NCBI GenBank assembly: GCA_947497145.1
Contig: CANMFQ010000004.1
Span: forward strand, 194,560-258,559
Source of the DNA: an uncultured Flavobacteriaceae bacterium
GTDB lineage: Bacteria; Bacteroidota; Bacteroidia; Flavobacteriales; Flavobacteriaceae
Direction of reading: 5' to 3'
DNA: 64,000 nt
This document shows positions 20,831 through 30,353 of this stretch, in pieces (within the stretch, counting starts at the first letter, position 1; the number at the start of each line of letters is the position of its first letter). A program made the translations under genes and the position numbers. Under the pieces are notes generated by a model, which was not told the DNA's origin, made no database searches, and saw only the letters and a list, made by a program, of their open reading frames with translations.

Positions 20831-21661
20831 ATGTTAAAAAAGCTACTCGCAAAAATTTATGGATTAGCACTCAATATACTCGCTTTTTTTTCAAAAAAAA
20901 CAGCTGGAGAAAAAGCATTTTTGGTTTTTTGCACTGTACGCAAAGGGAGGGTGTTACCACATCAAACAGCTTTTTTAGACGCTGCTAAAAGTGAAGTACG
21001 CACAATTTTAGAGCATGACATACAAACCTATCATTGGCCAGGAAAAAAAGATACCGTTTTATTAATACATGGCTGGGAGAGCAATGCTTATAGATGGCGC
21101 AAATTAATAGAAAAACTAAAGGCCGCAGAATTTAATATTATTGCTTTTGACGCGCCTGCTCATGGGTACTCATCGGGGAAGGTTTTACATGTACCCTTAT
21201 ATGAAAAAATAGTACAAGATCTAAGAACCACCTACCAACCTTCATTTATAATTGGTCATTCTGTGGGTGGCATGACCCTCATGTATCACCTGCATTTACA
21301 TAAAGACGCTGACCTAAAAAAGGTTGTAACCATTGGAGCACCATCAGAATTTTATGAAATAATTAGCCATTACCAAACATTATTAGGCTTAAACCATAGG
21401 GTGATGTCTGCTCTTGAATTGTACATCAAAAACACCTTTGGGTTTGGTTTTAAAGCTTTTTCAACCTCAAAATTTGCAAAAGAAAACACCAAAACAGGCT
21501 TGCTTTTACATGATAAATTAGATACCATCACGCCTTACCATTGTTCTGAACAAGTACATGCCAATTGGAAAAACAGCACCTTAATAAGTACTGAAGGCTT
21601 AGGACACTCGATGCATCAAGATGAAATAAATAATAAAATTGTACAATTTTTAGAGTCCTAA
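20831..21661 (+). CDS. Alpha/beta hydrolase
   Basis: LLIHGWESNAYRWRKLI, IIGHSVGGMTLMYHL, GLGHSMH catalytic elements. Confidence 0.92.
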   Translation: MLKKLLAKIYGLALNILAFFSKKTAGEKAFLVFCTVRKGRVLPHQTAFLDAAKSEVRTILEHDIQTYHWPGKKDTVLLIHGWESNAYRWRKLIEKLKAAEFNIIAFDAPAHGYSSGKVLHVPLYEKIVQDLRTTYQPSFIIGHSVGGMTLMYHLHLHKDADLKKVVTIGAPSEFYEIISHYQTLLGLNHRVMSALELYIKNTFGFGFKAFSTSKFAKENTKTGLLLHDKLDTITPYHCSEQVHANWKNSTLISTEGLGHSMHQDEINNKIVQFLES

Positions 21662-21746
21662 GAAAGCGGTAATTTAGTGAAGTAATTACGTGCTCTTTTA
21701 GCAGTAGTTTTTCAAATTAAAATTAATCTGAATTAAAAAATAAAAG

Positions 21747-22172
21747 ATGTCTAACATAACACCCTTTCATATTGCTATACCAGTTCATAATCTTGCCGAA
21801 TGCAGAAAATTTTACCGTGATGTTTTAAACTGCGAAGAAGGTCGTAGTAGCGACCATTGGGTAGACTTTAATTTATTTGGGCACCAATTGGTTATTCACT
21901 ACAAACCAAAAAAAACTACTGAAGATTTGCATCACAACCCTGTAGATGGGCATGATGTACCTGTGCCGCACTATGGTGTTGTACTTCCTTGGGATACTTT
22001 TCAATCTTTTGCAGCCACACTAAAAACGAAAGGAGTTTCATTTGTAATAGCACCATATATTCGTTTCGAAGGACAGGTAGGCGAGCAAGCCACCATGTTC
22101 TTTTTAGACCCTGCTGGCAATGCACTAGAGTTTAAATCATTTAAAGACATGACTCAGCTATTTGCCAAGTAA
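21747..22172 (+). CDS. VOC (glyoxalase/dioxygenase) family protein
   Basis: [29 protein letters not shown]...[15 protein letters not shown]. Confidence 0.93.
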   Translation: MSNITPFHIAIPVHNLAECRKFYRDVLNCEEGRSSDHWVDFNLFGHQLVIHYKPKKTTEDLHHNPVDGHDVPVPHYGVVLPWDTFQSFAATLKTKGVSFVIAPYIRFEGQVGEQATMFFLDPAGNALEFKSFKDMTQLFAK

Positions 22173-22222
22173 TAATATCAGCAAAAAACCTACTAAACAC
22201 ACTCTTACTTTAAAACAGCTCC

Positions 22223-23194
22223 TTATTGCGACCAAGCTGTTGGTATTCTATCCCAGCGGTGAGCTCGTAGTTTTTGATGTATTGTATTAGTCAAGCCTTT
22301 ACCGTCGCTCACAGCCGTATTTGCTAAAACATTTCTTTCTTTACGCATTCCGGGTATTACTGTACTTACGGTTTTATTCGTCAAAATAAAACGCAATGCC
22401 ATTTCGGCCATCGTCATGCCTTCTGGCACCAAAGGGCGTAAAGCATCGGCATGTGCCACACTAGCATTCAAATTCTCAGGCACAAAATAGGTGCCACGCC
22501 AATCGCCTTCAGGGAACGTGGTTTCTTTAGTTATATTTCCTGTTAAAGTACCTTCATCAAATGGCACTCTTGCAATAACACCAATATTCAGTTTTTCACA
22601 CAACGGAAACAAAACATCCTCTGGGTTTTGATCAAAAATATTATAAATAACCTGTACAGCATCAAGCATACCAGTCTTCAATGCTTCTATTCCATTTTCT
22701 GGCTCCCATCTATTTACACTTATTCCCATAGCAGCAATCTTACCCGACGTTTTTAAATCTTCAATAGCACGCTGCCACTCTTCACGGTGACTCCATCCAT
22801 CATCCCAGGTATGAAACTGCATCAAATCAAGCTGCTCTAATCCTAAATTTTTAAGTGTTTTTTCTGTATAAGTTTTAATATGTGCCGTTGGATATGACTC
22901 CTCAAAAGTATATTCAGGTTTTGCCGGCCACTGAAAATTTTTAGGAGGTATTTTACTAGCCGTGTACAATTTTTTCAACGGATGCCTTCTTACCAAGGCA
23001 CCCAACAATTTTTCACTATGACCTTCACCATAACCCCAGGCCGTATCAAAAAATGTAACACCCCTTTCAACAGCAAGATCCAAACTCTTTGCTGATTGAA
23101 TGTCGCTACTCTCCGTCCAACCAGCCATTCCCCACATGCCATATCCTACCTCACTTACTTGCCAATTTGTTTTACCAAAATTTCTATACTGCAT
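22223..23194 (-). CDS. Aldo/keto reductase
   Basis: GYGMWGMAGWT...FFDTAWGYGEGHSEKLLG...TVIPGMRKERNV. Confidence 0.95.
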   Translation of the reverse strand: MQYRNFGKTNWQVSEVGYGMWGMAGWTESSDIQSAKSLDLAVERGVTFFDTAWGYGEGHSEKLLGALVRRHPLKKLYTASKIPPKNFQWPAKPEYTFEESYPTAHIKTYTEKTLKNLGLEQLDLMQFHTWDDGWSHREEWQRAIEDLKTSGKIAAMGISVNRWEPENGIEALKTGMLDAVQVIYNIFDQNPEDVLFPLCEKLNIGVIARVPFDEGTLTGNITKETTFPEGDWRGTYFVPENLNASVAHADALRPLVPEGMTMAEMALRFILTNKTVSTVIPGMRKERNVLANTAVSDGKGLTNTIHQKLRAHRWDRIPTAWSQ

Positions 23195-23229
23195 TTTTTT
23201 ATTCTTTATTAATGGTGATTTTTACCTTA

Positions 23230-24087
23230 TTAATGTTGATGAAAGGCATCTGAAACAAAACCTAACACATCAGGTAATGCATCGCGCCAATAGGTCCAAC
23301 GGTGACCGCCATCACGCACTCTATATTCATGAGGAATTTCTTTTTTTCGCATGGCTATGTGCACCAAACTATTTCCTTCGTAAAGAAAATCATCATCACC
23401 GCAATCAATATACCAGCGTACAGACTTCACATCATCAATCGAAACCGTTTTCAATAATTCTAAAGCACTATGTTGTTTAAAATATTCATTTATTTCTGCT
23501 TGTGAATATGTTACATCGCTTTTTTTCAAACGTTCTTTTAAAGCCGCAATGGTAAGCGGACCAACATAAGCACTCAACGGGCAGGCCGATGAAAATAATT
23601 CAGGATGATGCAAAGCATACATAAAAGATCCTCCTCCACCCATAGATAAACCAGCAACCGCGCGGTATCTTTTTTCTGATTTTATACGATATTTTTGTTC
23701 TACATAAGGCATAAATTCTTCAAAAAAGAAATCTTCATACCGCCAATCAGCACCTTGATTAAAATACCCCATTTTTCCCGTATCGGCATCAGGCATTATA
23801 ATAATCATTGCCGTAGCATTACCCGCTTTTATCTCACGGTCGGTTATCTGCAAAACCTCACCAAATTGCACCCAACCTGTTTGATCATCGGTAGCGCCAT
23901 GCAATAAATACAATACAGGGTAACTACGTGCTGAGGTCTCATAATCTGGCGGCAAATACACTGCATACTTACGCTCACCTTTTAAAATTTTGCTCGTCAT
24001 GGTCAGTTCATCATAAACTTTACCTGTTTGTGCAAAAGACGCGGCAATTAGAAAACATAAAATACAAGTACTAATTATTTTTTTCAT
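23230..24087 (-). CDS. Secreted esterase family protein (alpha/beta hydrolase)
   Basis: YPVLYLLHGATDDQTGWVQFG, AGLSMGGGGSF, DGGHRWTYW; start chosen at MKKIISTCILCFL signal peptide. Confidence 0.92.
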   Translation of the reverse strand: MKKIISTCILCFLIAASFAQTGKVYDELTMTSKILKGERKYAVYLPPDYETSARSYPVLYLLHGATDDQTGWVQFGEVLQITDREIKAGNATAMIIIMPDADTGKMGYFNQGADWRYEDFFFEEFMPYVEQKYRIKSEKRYRAVAGLSMGGGGSFMYALHHPELFSSACPLSAYVGPLTIAALKERLKKSDVTYSQAEINEYFKQHSALELLKTVSIDDVKSVRWYIDCGDDDFLYEGNSLVHIAMRKKEIPHEYRVRDGGHRWTYWRDALPDVLGFVSDAFHQH

Positions 24088-24271
24088 GGTTTTAAGGATA
24101 TAGTTGGAATAAATAGAACAGCCACAAGATAACAAAAGAAGCTTATATTTACAGTCTTAAATATGAAGTCTTCATACATAAACTGGGCTCAAAAAATAGC
24201 ATCACCCCCACTACCGTAATAAGCAGACCAAAATGAATCAACAGGGCACGCATATAAAATTTGCAAAGTCA

Positions 24272-24301
24272 TTGTTAATTTCAATAATTGAAGTATATTT
24301 G
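24272..24301 (+). promoter_or_regulatory. Bacteroidota-type promoter for rpsP-rimM
   Basis: TTG (24272-24274), 19-nt spacer, TATATTTG (24294-24301). Confidence 0.75.
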
Positions 24302-24372
24302 CACCCCTTTTAGGGACAAAAGTTTAAAATGAATTAATAATCAGGGTCGGGCACCCTACAAATTAATGTGAT

Positions 24373-24912
24373 ATGCCAGTTAAAATTAGATTACAGAGAC
24401 ACGGAAAAAAAGGAAAACCATTTTATTGGATCGTTGCAGCAGATGCACGTGCTAAAAGAGATGGTAAATTCTTAGAAAAATTAGGCATCTACAATCCTAA
24501 CACCAACCCAGCTACAATTGACTTAAAATTAGATAACGCCGTACAATGGTTACAGAATGGTGCTCAACCAACTGATACCGCAAGAGCGATTTTATCATAC
24601 AAAGGTGTTTTATTAAAGCATCACTTACTAGGTGGGCTTCGCAAAGGCGCTTTAACCGAAGAGCAAGTTGAAGAAAAATTCAATGCGTGGTTAGAAGAAA
24701 AAGAAAAAACAGTTGCTGCTAAAGTAGGTGGATTAGACAAAGCTAAAGCCGAAGCTAGAGCTGCTGCTTTAAAAGCTGAAAAAGAAGTTAATGACAAACG
24801 TGCATTAGCTGCTGCTGAGGCTGCATTGCCAGAAGCTGCTGAAGGTGAAGCTGCTGCGGAAGCGACTACTGAAGAAGCTCCTGCTACCGAAGCATCTACA
24901 GAAAAAGAATAA
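24373..24912 (+). CDS. rpsP: 30S ribosomal protein S16 with long Ala/Glu-rich C-terminal extension
   Basis: [42 protein letters not shown]. Confidence 0.97.
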   Translation: MPVKIRLQRHGKKGKPFYWIVAADARAKRDGKFLEKLGIYNPNTNPATIDLKLDNAVQWLQNGAQPTDTARAILSYKGVLLKHHLLGGLRKGALTEEQVEEKFNAWLEEKEKTVAAKVGGLDKAKAEARAAALKAEKEVNDKRALAAAEAALPEAAEGEAAAEATTEEAPATEASTEKE

Positions 24913-24927
24913 TAAACTATAGAAGCG

Positions 24928-25455
24928 ATGCGAAAGGAAGACTGTTTCTACCTAGGCAAAATCGTTTCTAAATATAGTTTCAAGGGTGAGGTACTTGTAA
25001 AAATAGATACCGACGAACCTGAATTATACGATAATATGGAATCAGTTTTTGTTGCCTTGCGCAATAATCTGGTTCCATTTTTTATTCGTAAATGCCGCCT
25101 GCATAAATCTGCTTTATTACGTATTGACTTTGAAGATGTAACCTCAGAAGATGATGCTGATAAAATCATAGGATCCGAATTATACCTTCCCCTTTCCTTT
25201 TTACCCAAGCTAACAGGAAATAAGTTCTATTTTCATGAAGTAATTGGCTTTACTGTTATCGATGAAGCACATGGCAACATTGGCAATATTCAAAGCGTAA
25301 ACGATACCACCTCTCAAGCATTATTTGAAATCTTGAAAGGTGATAAAGAATTATTGATTCCTATCAATGACGATATTATCACCCGCGTTGATCGAGAAAA
25401 TAAAACCATCCACGTACGTACACCAGAAGGTTTGGTTGATTTATATCTATCATAG
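24928..25455 (+). CDS. rimM: Ribosome maturation factor RimM
   Basis: YLGKIVSKYSFKGEVLVKID...EVIGFTVIDEAHGNIGNI; adjacent to rpsP. Confidence 0.95.
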   Translation: MRKEDCFYLGKIVSKYSFKGEVLVKIDTDEPELYDNMESVFVALRNNLVPFFIRKCRLHKSALLRIDFEDVTSEDDADKIIGSELYLPLSFLPKLTGNKFYFHEVIGFTVIDEAHGNIGNIQSVNDTTSQALFEILKGDKELLIPINDDIITRVDRENKTIHVRTPEGLVDLYLS

Positions 25456-25462
25456 GATAGTT

Positions 25463-26509
25463 TTATTTCAATGCTTTTTCACAAAACGCCAAGCACTTTT
25501 TAACTTCTTCAACTGCATTAGAACCTTTAGGAACTTCATACTCCAATTCTATAGTACCCGGATGTGTGTATTTATTATTTCGCATTAATTGCAGTGCTTG
25601 AGCAATGGGTGTATCGCCTTGACCCCATGCTAAATTACCTTTACCATTTTCTGGTGTTTGCCTATCCTTTAAATGCATACTTTTTATACGGTCATGCTTT
25701 GCAATGATTATTTCTAATGGTTTAGAATTACCAGCCGCCACATAATGCCCCAAATCGAGATTTAAAGCATTGTAATTTGATTGTTGCAAAGCCGTATCCC
25801 ATAAGGTTGGCGTCTGCTGTTCATGCCCGTGGTAGCCAACATAAATACTATTCTTTTTGGCTAAAGCGCCTAATCTTTGAGTGTGCTTATCATCACTAGG
25901 GTGCTCTACAGTAACATGGCTAGCTCCCAACAACTTACCTGCCTTCATTCCCCATTCAATATCAGCATCAGTATTGTCTTTCCCAAATGTATTTCTTGGT
26001 TTAAAAGCATAAATATTCACCCCAGCATCATTATACATTTTTCTGAATTTAGTAAACTTATCCATAGACATTGATGCACGCCAATCGGCTACCTTTTTGT
26101 TGTATGCCAGTTGCGCTTCCTGCAATGCTGCCAATTCCTTTTCCTCATCTTCAGTAAGCTGTCCATCACGTTTTTTGCGTCCCAAAGTATAGAAAGTCTT
26201 CATATCAACTGTACTTTTTGGTTTTCCAGCAAAATTCTCTGCGGGGTCTCCTATCAATTCTATAGCGTTAATACCACAGTCTAACACATACTTTAACGTA
26301 GCCTCAGCACTTTGATCTTCCATACTTCTAAACGAATAGGTAATCACCCCAATCTGCACGCCATTAAAAACAGAATTTGGCTTTTTGTAATGTTTAAGTA
26401 TAGCTGGAGCTCCAAAAAGTGAAGGCCCTATAAGAGCAGTGCCAGCTGCTGCAACTGCTGATTTTTGAATAAATTTTCGTCTATTAAAATGCGTGTCTTT
26501 TTTTTTCAT
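25463..26509 (-). CDS. Sugar phosphate isomerase/epimerase (AP endonuclease family 2), Tat-like signal
   Basis: MKKKDTHFNRRKFIQKSAVAAAGTALIG; GVITYSFRSM, NLDLGHYVAAG, HLKDRQ. Confidence 0.9.
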   Translation of the reverse strand: MKKKDTHFNRRKFIQKSAVAAAGTALIGPSLFGAPAILKHYKKPNSVFNGVQIGVITYSFRSMEDQSAEATLKYVLDCGINAIELIGDPAENFAGKPKSTVDMKTFYTLGRKKRDGQLTEDEEKELAALQEAQLAYNKKVADWRASMSMDKFTKFRKMYNDAGVNIYAFKPRNTFGKDNTDADIEWGMKAGKLLGASHVTVEHPSDDKHTQRLGALAKKNSIYVGYHGHEQQTPTLWDTALQQSNYNALNLDLGHYVAAGNSKPLEIIIAKHDRIKSMHLKDRQTPENGKGNLAWGQGDTPIAQALQLMRNNKYTHPGTIELEYEVPKGSNAVEEVKKCLAFCEKALK

Positions 26510-26616
26510 GGAACAGCTTGTTTTTGGATTTTTAAATTTAAAGAAAGGTAATTTACAATTTTTATGCATTCAAGTCGTATTCATCTTCATTTTTTATGGC
26601 AATGCACAGCCTCGTT

Positions 26617-26663
26617 AAGAAACAAGAAATAGGAGTAAAAAAATGGCTTTGTTCTTGTTTCTT
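26617..26663. repeat. Inverted repeat in intergenic repeat element (copy B)
   Basis: AAGAAACAAGAA (26617-26628) and TTCTTGTTTCTT (26652-26663), perfect 12-bp arms. Confidence 0.8.
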
Positions 26664-26831
26664 CATAGAAAGTGGTCTTTATAATACAACATATTAGTTT
26701 GTAACTGGCAGTTAGATGACATTAATTGAAAAATCTATTATGTGTTAAAATGCACTAATTGCAACTTCAATCCTAAAAATTTAAAGGAGTTCTGTATCTT
26801 TATCTTTCGATTGCAATTCAACAACCCAACT

Positions 26832-28268
26832 ATGAAAATACGCATTATTCTACTCGCTCTGTTTTGTTTTTATGCTTGTAAAGAAGAAAAAAAACAACCT
26901 CAACCAGAAAAAACCAGCACTCCCCCTAATGTTGTACTGATTTTCACCGATGACCAAGGCTACCAAGACGTAGGTGTTTTTGGCGCCGATGATATTGCTA
27001 CGCCTAATTTAGATAAAATGGCTGCAGACGGCATCAAATTAACCAGCTATTATTCGGCTCAAGCAGTTTGCTCGGCCTCAAGAGCAGGTATTCTTACAGG
27101 CTGCTACCCCAACCGCATTGGCATTCACAATGCACTAGGGCCAGATAATACCCATGGTATTAATGACTCAGAAACTACCATTGCCGAAATACTTAAAGCC
27201 AAAGGCTACAAAACGGCTATTTTTGGCAAATGGCACTTGGGACATCACAAAAAGTTTTTACCAACAAGACACGGGTTTGACGAATGGTTTGGCATACCAT
27301 ATTCTAATGATATGTGGCCTTTTCACCCGCAACAAGGGCCTATTTTCAATTTTCCCGACTTACCCTTGTACGAAAACGAAACCGTAATTGATACGCTTAT
27401 AGAACAATCACAATTAACCACCCAAATTACAGAGCGCAGCGTTGATTTCATCAACAGAAACAAAAACAACCCTTTCTTTTTATACGTACCGCATCCCCAA
27501 CCGCACGTTCCTTTATTTGTTTCCGATAAATTTAAAGGCAAATCAAACCGGGGGCTCTATGGCGATGTAATCATGGAAATAGATTGGTCTGTAGGCCAAA
27601 TAATAGCCGCCCTAAAAGCAAACGGATTGGAAGAAAACACCATAATTATTTTCACTTCTGATAATGGCCCTTGGTTATCTTACGGTAACCATGCAGGTAG
27701 TGCTTTTCCGCTTAGAGAAGGCAAAGGAACAGCTTGGGAAGGCGGACAGCGCGAACCTTTTATCATGAAATACCCTAAAAAGCTAAAAGCTGGAAAAGTA
27801 GTAGACACCCCCGTAATGGCTATTGATATGCTTCCTACCATTGCAGAGGTGACTGACGCAGAACTTCCTCTAAAAACTATAGACGGAAAAAGCGTATGGA
27901 AAGTGTTGACAGGTGAAGCAACAAAAAGTCCGCAAGAAGCGTATTTTTTCTATTACAGAGTTAATGAATTGTTTGGCGTGCGCTATGGAAAATGGAAACT
28001 GTACTTTCCGCATCGCTACCGCACCATGAACGGACAAACACCCGGCAAAGATGGGTTACCAGGAAATTACAGAATGGTAGACCTTGAAGACATTGAACTT
28101 TATGACCTTGAAAATGATATTAGCGAAACCACCAATGTTGCAGCGGCCAATCCTGAAATTGTAAATAAAATAAAAGTATTGGCAAATGATATGCGTTCAC
28201 GTTTAGGAGATTCATTACTAGAACTTGAAGGTTCAGAAACACGAAAGCCCGGAACTTTAGATGAGTAA
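26832..28268 (+). CDS. Sulfatase family protein (lipoprotein)
   Basis: Sulfatase signature CSASRAGILTGCYPNRIG with C-S-A-S-R formylglycine site; FTDDQGYQDVG; start at MKIRIILLALFCFYACKEE. Confidence 0.93.
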   Translation: MKIRIILLALFCFYACKEEKKQPQPEKTSTPPNVVLIFTDDQGYQDVGVFGADDIATPNLDKMAADGIKLTSYYSAQAVCSASRAGILTGCYPNRIGIHNALGPDNTHGINDSETTIAEILKAKGYKTAIFGKWHLGHHKKFLPTRHGFDEWFGIPYSNDMWPFHPQQGPIFNFPDLPLYENETVIDTLIEQSQLTTQITERSVDFINRNKNNPFFLYVPHPQPHVPLFVSDKFKGKSNRGLYGDVIMEIDWSVGQIIAALKANGLEENTIIIFTSDNGPWLSYGNHAGSAFPLREGKGTAWEGGQREPFIMKYPKKLKAGKVVDTPVMAIDMLPTIAEVTDAELPLKTIDGKSVWKVLTGEATKSPQEAYFFYYRVNELFGVRYGKWKLYFPHRYRTMNGQTPGKDGLPGNYRMVDLEDIELYDLENDISETTNVAAANPEIVNKIKVLANDMRSRLGDSLLELEGSETRKPGTLDE

Positions 28269-28974
28269 ACCATTCAGATTTAAACAATTTACCATTCAAC
28301 AAGATCAATGCGCCATGAAAATAGGCACTGATGGTGTTTTACTAGGTGCATCAGCACCCATTTCGGAGCAAACAAATAGTATTTTAGATATTGGCGCAGG
28401 CACAGGCGTAATTGCGCTCATGCTTGCACAAAGAAGTGCAGCTGAAACTATTGAAGCGCTTGAAATTGACGACCCAGCTTACGAGCAATGTGTACACAAT
28501 TTTGAAGCATCACCATGGGCTGATCGGCTTTTTTGCTACCATGCTGGCTTGGATGAGTTTGTAGCAGAATTGGATGAACCTTATGACTTAATTGTATCAA
28601 ACCCTCCCTTTTATGCGGAGCAGGTATCTAGCGGCAATACTGCACGAGATATGGCGCGACAAAATCAATCACTACCTTTTGATGAACTCTTGGAAGGTGT
28701 TTCACAATTGCTTGCTGAGGATGGTTTGTTTGCTACCATAATCCCTTTTAAAGAAGAAAAAGATTTTATTGTTTTGGCCAACGCTTTTAAACTAATCCCC
28801 CACAAGATTGTACACGTCAAAGGAAATCCAACATCCGAATTTAAACGAAGCCTGTTAACTTTTGGTTTTCAAAAAAAGAAACTTATTACAGAAACACTCA
28901 CTATTGAACTAGAAAGACATAAATACACTACCGCCTACAAAGAATTAACAAAGGAATTTTACCTTAAAATGTAG
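28261..28974 (+). CDS. tRNA1(Val) (adenine(37)-N6)-methyltransferase
   Basis: MKIGTDGVLLGASAP, LDIGAGTGVIALMLAQR, YDLIVSNPPFY; overlaps the upstream stop by 8 nt. Confidence 0.88.
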   Translation: MSKPFRFKQFTIQQDQCAMKIGTDGVLLGASAPISEQTNSILDIGAGTGVIALMLAQRSAAETIEALEIDDPAYEQCVHNFEASPWADRLFCYHAGLDEFVAELDEPYDLIVSNPPFYAEQVSSGNTARDMARQNQSLPFDELLEGVSQLLAEDGLFATIIPFKEEKDFIVLANAFKLIPHKIVHVKGNPTSEFKRSLLTFGFQKKKLITETLTIELERHKYTTAYKELTKEFYLKM

Positions 28975-29127
28975 TGATGGTATTAGTTGAACCCGAGTAT
29001 TGAATATAAAAACAACAAATAACAATAGATCTAGAGCATACATTTAGCAGCGTATTGTTTGTTTTGAAACAATAATCAATTCTATTGTTATATTTTTTTG
29101 ATTTATCTTTGATTAAAATTTCCATAT

Positions 29128-30306
29128 ATGAGACCTGATTTGTTTGAAGCACCTGACTACTACAACCTTGATGATTTATTATCTGAAGAGCATCTTTTGG
29201 TACGTGATGCCGCACGCCAGTGGGTAAAGCGAGACATTACTCCAATTATTGAGGAATATGCCCAAAAGGCTGAATTTCCAAAACAAATTATAGGTGGATT
29301 AGCAGAAATTGGTGCGTTTGGCCCTTATATTCCTGAAACATACGGAGGCGCAGGTTTAGACCAAATTAGCTACGGCCTTATCATGCAAGAAATTGAGCGT
29401 GGTGATAGCGGTGTTCGTTCAACAGCCTCTGTGCAATCTTCATTGGTAATGTATCCTATTTACACCTATGGCAATGAAGAACAGCGCAAAAAATACCTCC
29501 CCAAATTAGCCTCTGGAGCATGGATGGGATCCTTTGGATTGACAGAACCTAACCACGGTTCTAACCCTAGTGGTATGGAAACCAAATACAAAGATATGGG
29601 CGACCACTACCTTTTAAATGGTGCAAAATTATGGATATCTAATTCTCCTTTCTGTGATATTGCTGTAGTATGGGCAAAAAATGAAGAAGGGCGTATTCAC
29701 GGGCTTATTGTAGAGCGTGGTATGGAAGGTTTTTCTACACCCGAAACACATAATAAATGGTCACTACGTGCTTCTGCTACCGGTGAACTAATCTTTGATA
29801 ATGTAAAAGTGCCTAAAGAAAATCTCCTTTCTGGAAAAACTGGATTAGGAGCACCACTTGGCTGCCTTGATTCTGCTAGATATGGCATCGCGTGGGGAGC
29901 AATTGGCGCAGCAATGGATTGCTATGACACTGCCTTACGTTACGCTAAAGAACGCATACAATTTGGCAAACCTATTGCCGCCTTTCAATTACAACAAAAG
30001 AAACTTGCCGAAATGATTACCGAAATCACCAAAGCGCAATTGTTAGCCTTTAGACTAGGACAGTTGAAGAATGAAGGCAAAGCAACAACGGCACAAATAT
30101 CAATGGCAAAAAGAAACAATGTAGATATGGCTCTTAAAATTGCTCGTGAAGCTCGACAAATTTTAGGAGGGATGGGTATTACTGGTGAATATAGCATTAT
30201 GCGTCATATGATGAATTTAGAAAGCGTCATCACCTATGAAGGTACACACGATATTCATTTACTAATTACAGGTAGTGACATTACGGGTATTCCTGCCTTT
30301 AAATAA
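29128..30306 (+). CDS. Acyl-CoA dehydrogenase, glutaryl-CoA dehydrogenase-like
   Basis: GSFGLTEPNHGSNPSGMETKY, RQILGGMGITGEYSIMRHMMNLESVITYEGTHDIH. Confidence 0.92.
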   Translation: MRPDLFEAPDYYNLDDLLSEEHLLVRDAARQWVKRDITPIIEEYAQKAEFPKQIIGGLAEIGAFGPYIPETYGGAGLDQISYGLIMQEIERGDSGVRSTASVQSSLVMYPIYTYGNEEQRKKYLPKLASGAWMGSFGLTEPNHGSNPSGMETKYKDMGDHYLLNGAKLWISNSPFCDIAVVWAKNEEGRIHGLIVERGMEGFSTPETHNKWSLRASATGELIFDNVKVPKENLLSGKTGLGAPLGCLDSARYGIAWGAIGAAMDCYDTALRYAKERIQFGKPIAAFQLQQKKLAEMITEITKAQLLAFRLGQLKNEGKATTAQISMAKRNNVDMALKIAREARQILGGMGITGEYSIMRHMMNLESVITYEGTHDIHLLITGSDITGIPAFK

Positions 30307-30353
30307 TGGCTCCCCTTGCAAAAGGGATTACTTGCGTTAAACCTACTTGGAAT

